Assembly (NCBI GenBank): GCA_963737705.1
Contig: CAVTTP010000003.1
Span: 186,001 to 250,000, forward strand
Direction of reading: 5' to 3'
Length of the DNA: 64,000 bases
Origin: PALSA-607 sp963737705
GTDB lineage: Bacteria > Actinomycetota > Actinomycetes > Acidothermales > Acidothermaceae
In this document: piece by piece, positions 61,426 to 64,000 of the stretch
Layout of the letters: the number at the start of each line of letters is the position of its first letter
Numbering within the stretch: position 1 is the stretch's first letter
Notes under the pieces: model-generated
Database searches by the model: none
What the model was told of the DNA's origin: nothing
Seen by the model: only the letters and a program-made list of their open reading frames with translations
Made by a program: the position numbers and the translations under genes

Positions 61426-61449
61426 GTGCTGCATGACGTGATCGCATGA
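61426..61449 (+). CDS. Seven-codon leaderless upstream ORF, coupled to the next gene
   Basis: GTG CTG CAT GAC GTG ATC GCA TGA reads V-L-H-D-V-I-A; its TGA overlaps the ATG of the following gene (ATGA 61446-61449). Ribosomes loading at the 5' end would be delivered to ATG 61446, which has no ribosome site of its own. Reading as translated is inference from the promoter position. Confidence 0.35.
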   Translation: MLHDVIA

Positions 61450-61970
61450 CCGCCGACTACATCTCGGCACAGCTGCACACCAGCCGACGGTGGCGATATC
61501 TCGCGACTGCAGCCGTTGTGGCTGTCGCTTGCTTCGCTGTCGCCATCGGCAGAGGCCTTCTGTCGCCGAGCACCGCGGAGCCCTCACCCAAGGCGGAGGG
61601 TTACACCACGGTCGGCTCGATCAGCGGAGTGAACTTCTGGATCGACGTCCGCGGACCGAATGAGGTTGGGTTTCGGACGACGGGCAGATACGGCGGGATC
61701 TGCAACAGCGACACTCCGTACTCAGCGGCTCTCGGGCCTTATCCCGTCTGCGCTCAGAGCGTCCAAGGAGTGGGAGCCGTGTTCGCTTTCATCGTCCCCG
61801 AATCCGTGCACGAGATGAGCCTTCCGCTCAGCACGGGCGAGACAGTCAACGCGACGGGTTCGCTACCGGTCGAGACGCTGGTGACGGGCCATCACTTGCT
61901 TGTGGCCATTCTTCCGCTGCCGAAGAACCAACCGCTCATCTGGATGGGCGCCGAGCCCACGTTCTCGTAA
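61446..61970 (+). CDS. Membrane-anchored or secreted protein of unknown function
   Basis: 174 residues from ATG 61446. Residues about 14-36 are one hydrophobic segment (YLATAAVVAVACFAVAIG), after which the chain is extracytoplasmic: a Ser/Pro spacer and a beta-rich domain with GVNFWIDVRGPNEVGFRT, two Cys (CNSD, VCAQ) and WMGAEPTFS at the end. I do not recognise a family. Gene stands between rocD and the convergent cofE. Confidence 0.7.
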   Translation: MTADYISAQLHTSRRWRYLATAAVVAVACFAVAIGRGLLSPSTAEPSPKAEGYTTVGSISGVNFWIDVRGPNEVGFRTTGRYGGICNSDTPYSAALGPYPVCAQSVQGVGAVFAFIVPESVHEMSLPLSTGETVNATGSLPVETLVTGHHLLVAILPLPKNQPLIWMGAEPTFS

Positions 61971-61991
61971 CGTTCGCTGCTACCAGACTGC

Positions 61992-63092
61992 TTACTGCGA
62001 GCCGGGATGACCGACTGCGATGACTCCTAGCGGGTAGTCGGGCAAGCCGCCCACGCCGGCAGGTGACGGCCAGATCCAGCACGATCCGAGCTGCTCGATG
62101 GCGAGTGCGACTAACACGTTCTCGATGGCAGCACCCGACGCGAGCAGGTCGCGGGCAGTCGTTTCCTCATCGAGATGGGGCACGATCACTGTCGCGGCGG
62201 ATGCCAGCGCATCGGCGTCCGCGAAGGCTGGCATTGACGCGAAGTCGCGCGCCGGCAGCACCGTGAACCGCAGCCCGTGCCAGCCTGACGGGTGCGCGGC
62301 GAGTGACGCAGCTTGAAGCGCACGAGTGATCCGCTCGGCGTCGACGGGCTCACCGGTGAACTCCACTGTATCGACGCGGGCGTGCAGAACGTCGCGCGTG
62401 CCGAGCGAGAACAAGTCTTCGTCAATCGGTCGGATGACGCTGGAAATTCCTTGCGTATCAGGGCTTTCGAAGGGCCGGACGACGGTGAGCCCGCGCACGA
62501 TCGCGACCGGCACGCCGTTGGTTTTGCCCTTGACCAGGTCGGCCGCTGCGGCGAGTTCGTCCACAGTGCAAGTCAGCGTCACACGCAACTCGTTGCCGTA
62601 GGGATCGACGGTGCCCCGCAGATCTTCGAACGCCTCGAGCCCGGCGAAGCCCACCGCGGCGTCGGTGACACCGACCCGCCACGGCCGGCCGAACGTGTCG
62701 CTGATGACAACGCCGACGTTGATGCCGGCGAGCGAGCGGACGCCGTCGCGGATCCGCCGAGCGGACGCGTCGGAGTCGACGGGCAGCACCACGACCTCGC
62801 CCTTGGTGACGTTCGAGGCGTCGACTCCGGCGGCTGCCATGACGAATCCGTGCCGTGTCGCGACGATCCGCGTGTCCCCGCGACGAGCGACAACCCGCAC
62901 GGTCTCGGCGTCAATTGCGAGCTCGCGGTCGGTGTCGACGATCTGCCCCTCGGCCTTCGAGACGACCTTCGACGTGACGACGAGTACGTCACCGTCGCGT
63001 AGTTGCGGCGCATGCGCCACGATCAACGCGGCCAGCGAATCGCCAGCGACAACCTCAGGAATGCCCTGCACCGCAAGGATTTCTAGCGTCAT
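61992..63092 (-). CDS. cofE: Coenzyme F420-0:gamma-glutamyl ligase with short nitroreductase-like tail
   Basis: 366 residues from ATG 63092. CofE domain (1-245): VVAGDSLAALI, DGDVLVVTSKVVSKAEGQIV, ARHGFVMAAAGVDASNV-type segment, VVISDTFGRPWRVG and GKTNGVPVAIVRGL bind GTP, metal and F420-0. It adds glutamates to F420-0. In mycobacterial FbiB a full nitroreductase domain of about 200 residues follows; here the tail (250-366) keeps only ITRALQAASLAAHP, LRFTVL and IENVLVALAIEQLGSCWIWPSPAG, so it is roughly half-size. Overlaps cofD by ATGA. Confidence 0.93.
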   Translation of the reverse strand: MTLEILAVQGIPEVVAGDSLAALIVAHAPQLRDGDVLVVTSKVVSKAEGQIVDTDRELAIDAETVRVVARRGDTRIVATRHGFVMAAAGVDASNVTKGEVVVLPVDSDASARRIRDGVRSLAGINVGVVISDTFGRPWRVGVTDAAVGFAGLEAFEDLRGTVDPYGNELRVTLTCTVDELAAAADLVKGKTNGVPVAIVRGLTVVRPFESPDTQGISSVIRPIDEDLFSLGTRDVLHARVDTVEFTGEPVDAERITRALQAASLAAHPSGWHGLRFTVLPARDFASMPAFADADALASAATVIVPHLDEETTARDLLASGAAIENVLVALAIEQLGSCWIWPSPAGVGGLPDYPLGVIAVGHPGSQ

Positions 63093-64000
63093 GCAGATAA
63101 GTCTGCCGCAAGATCGAGCACGCTGCGCGCGATGGCTGCGGTCGCGTCGAGATCGACCATGAGCAGGGGACGCGACCGCACAATAATGCCGTCGAGCGAC
63201 GACACCAAGGAGTCGGCGTCATCGACGAGCCAGCCATCGAGCAGCTCAGACCCGTAGTGCTCTGCGACCGCGCGGGCCGTCGTGGCGACGCCAATCGCCG
63301 TGAGGCACGCATCCGCCATGCCCCGCACAGGGGCGCCACCGATGATGGGCGAGACACCAATCACCGGCGCCCGTGCGTCGACCAATGCCTGGCGGATCCC
63401 AGGAACCTGCAGGATCGTGCCGATACTTACGACCGGATTGGACGGCGGGAAAACGATGAGGTCGGCCGCTGCGATCGCTTCGAGCACGCCGGGTGCGGGT
63501 CGCGACTCCGACGCGCCAACGGCCACGATGCGCTTCGCGGGTACCGCCGCATGCAGCCGGACCCACCACTCTTGAAAATGCACCGTGCGCTCCCCGTCGT
63601 CGGGATCGTCGAGAACCACGTGGGTCTCGACCGGGTCGTCCGACATCGGGATCAGTCGCACACCAGGAGCCCATCGCTCACACAACCGACGCGTGACTTC
63701 GGAGAGCAGTTCGCCGTCCGCTAACCAACCCGTGCGCAGAATGTGCGTCGCGATGTCGCGATCACCCAGACCGAACCATTGGGGAGTCGCCTTGTATTGC
63801 CCCAACTCGGCCTTGACCGCGAACGTCTCGCCCTCGCGACCCCAGCCCTGCTCCTCATTGATGCCGCCGCCGAGGGTGTACATCACGGTGTCGAGGTCGG
63901 GGCATATCCGAAGTCCGAACAGGGTGATGTCGTCACCGGTGTTACCGATGACGGTGACTTCGCTTTTCGCCCCCGATTTGCGGTCCTCGTCGTCGAGTGA
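63089..64000 (-). CDS. cofD: 2-phospho-L-lactate transferase (CofD/FbiA), start outside window
   Basis: The frame is open to the window edge; 303 residues are visible and the N-terminal glycine loop is missing. ATG 63886 is internal, because EVTVIGNTGDDITLFGLRICPDLDTVMYTLGGG, the substrate-binding core of the family, spans it. Later: GLGDRDIATHILRTG, FPPSNPVVSIGTIL and SPIIGGAPVRGMAD. It transfers the phospholactyl (or phosphoenolpyruvyl) unit to the deazaflavin Fo to give F420-0 or its dehydro form; cofE acts next. The two genes are coupled by an ATGA overlap. Confidence 0.96.
   Translation of the reverse strand, partial: SLDDEDRKSGAKSEVTVIGNTGDDITLFGLRICPDLDTVMYTLGGGINEEQGWGREGETFAVKAELGQYKATPQWFGLGDRDIATHILRTGWLADGELLSEVTRRLCERWAPGVRLIPMSDDPVETHVVLDDPDDGERTVHFQEWWVRLHAAVPAKRIVAVGASESRPAPGVLEAIAAADLIVFPPSNPVVSIGTILQVPGIRQALVDARAPVIGVSPIIGGAPVRGMADACLTAIGVATTARAVAEHYGSELLDGWLVDDADSLVSSLDGIIVRSRPLLMVDLDATAAIARSVLDLAADLSA

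Noticed and set aside
1..64000. Search by eye for insertion sequences, integrases, attachment sites, tRNA/rRNA genes and CRISPR arrays
   Set aside because: No transposase or integrase motifs, no cloverleaf-like genes, and the only tandem repeats have no unique spacers.

Overview
The window is high-GC DNA from an actinobacterium. The signs are GTG starts almost as common as ATG, many GTGA/ATGA stop-start overlaps, TAnnnT -10 boxes placed so that mRNAs look leaderless, the coenzyme F420 genes cofE and cofD, a CFP32-like double glyoxalase protein and paired LytR-CpsA-Psr (LCP) proteins. I cannot fix the genus. No tRNA, rRNA, insertion sequence, phage gene or CRISPR array was seen, and no gene-free stretch exceeds about 210 bases.

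Layout. 1-4569: end of an acyl-CoA thioesterase gene, two LCP glycopolymer ligases (minus strand) and a short-chain dehydrogenase. 4617-6238: a frameshifted lipoprotein gene. 6316-14876: a plus-strand run rmlA, DUF2079 membrane protein, GT39-like membrane protein, rmlB, rmlD, DUF2142 membrane protein (dTDP-rhamnose supply plus large membrane enzymes). 15085-17832: secreted PGRP-type amidase. 17853-26435: a divergent glycosyltransferase, then wzm, wzt, a 1283-residue methyltransferase/glycosyltransferase fusion and another glycosyltransferase, i.e. an ABC-exported glycan. 26597-33676: secreted SpoIID/LytB protein, secreted GH18 protein and a beta-propeller protein with cell-wall-binding repeats (CWB2). 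33687-37178: three glycosyltransferases. 37387-41779: two CWB2 surface proteins around a lipoprotein, the first with a structured leader and a strong intrinsic terminator. 41941-47076: polyprenol-type GT2, GT4, flippase-like protein, PIG-L deacetylase and GNAT acetyltransferase. 47086-49395: hydroxyacyl-CoA dehydrogenase, CFP32-like protein and an unknown protein. 49404-56538: three GT4 genes with gmd (minus), fcl (plus) and a second DUF2142 protein. 56694-61970: NDP-sugar pyrophosphorylase, AlkA-type glycosylase, Lrp regulator, dimethylargininase, ornithine aminotransferase and a small membrane-anchored protein. 61992-64000: cofE and cofD, the latter cut by the window end.

How it fits together (inference). 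Most of the window makes, exports and attaches one or more surface glycans built from rhamnose, fucose/mannose and other sugars, and places proteins on that surface. Rml, Gmd/Fcl and the NDP-sugar pyrophosphorylase supply nucleotide sugars; some ten glycosyltransferases assemble the glycan; Wzm/Wzt exports it; LCP proteins could ligate it to peptidoglycan; CWB2 proteins could bind it non-covalently, as CWB2 proteins bind PSII in Clostridioides difficile. The most striking unexplained element is a two-cysteine module of about 105 residues present four times in each of three secreted wall-directed proteins (amidase, SpoIID, GH18), twelve copies in all.
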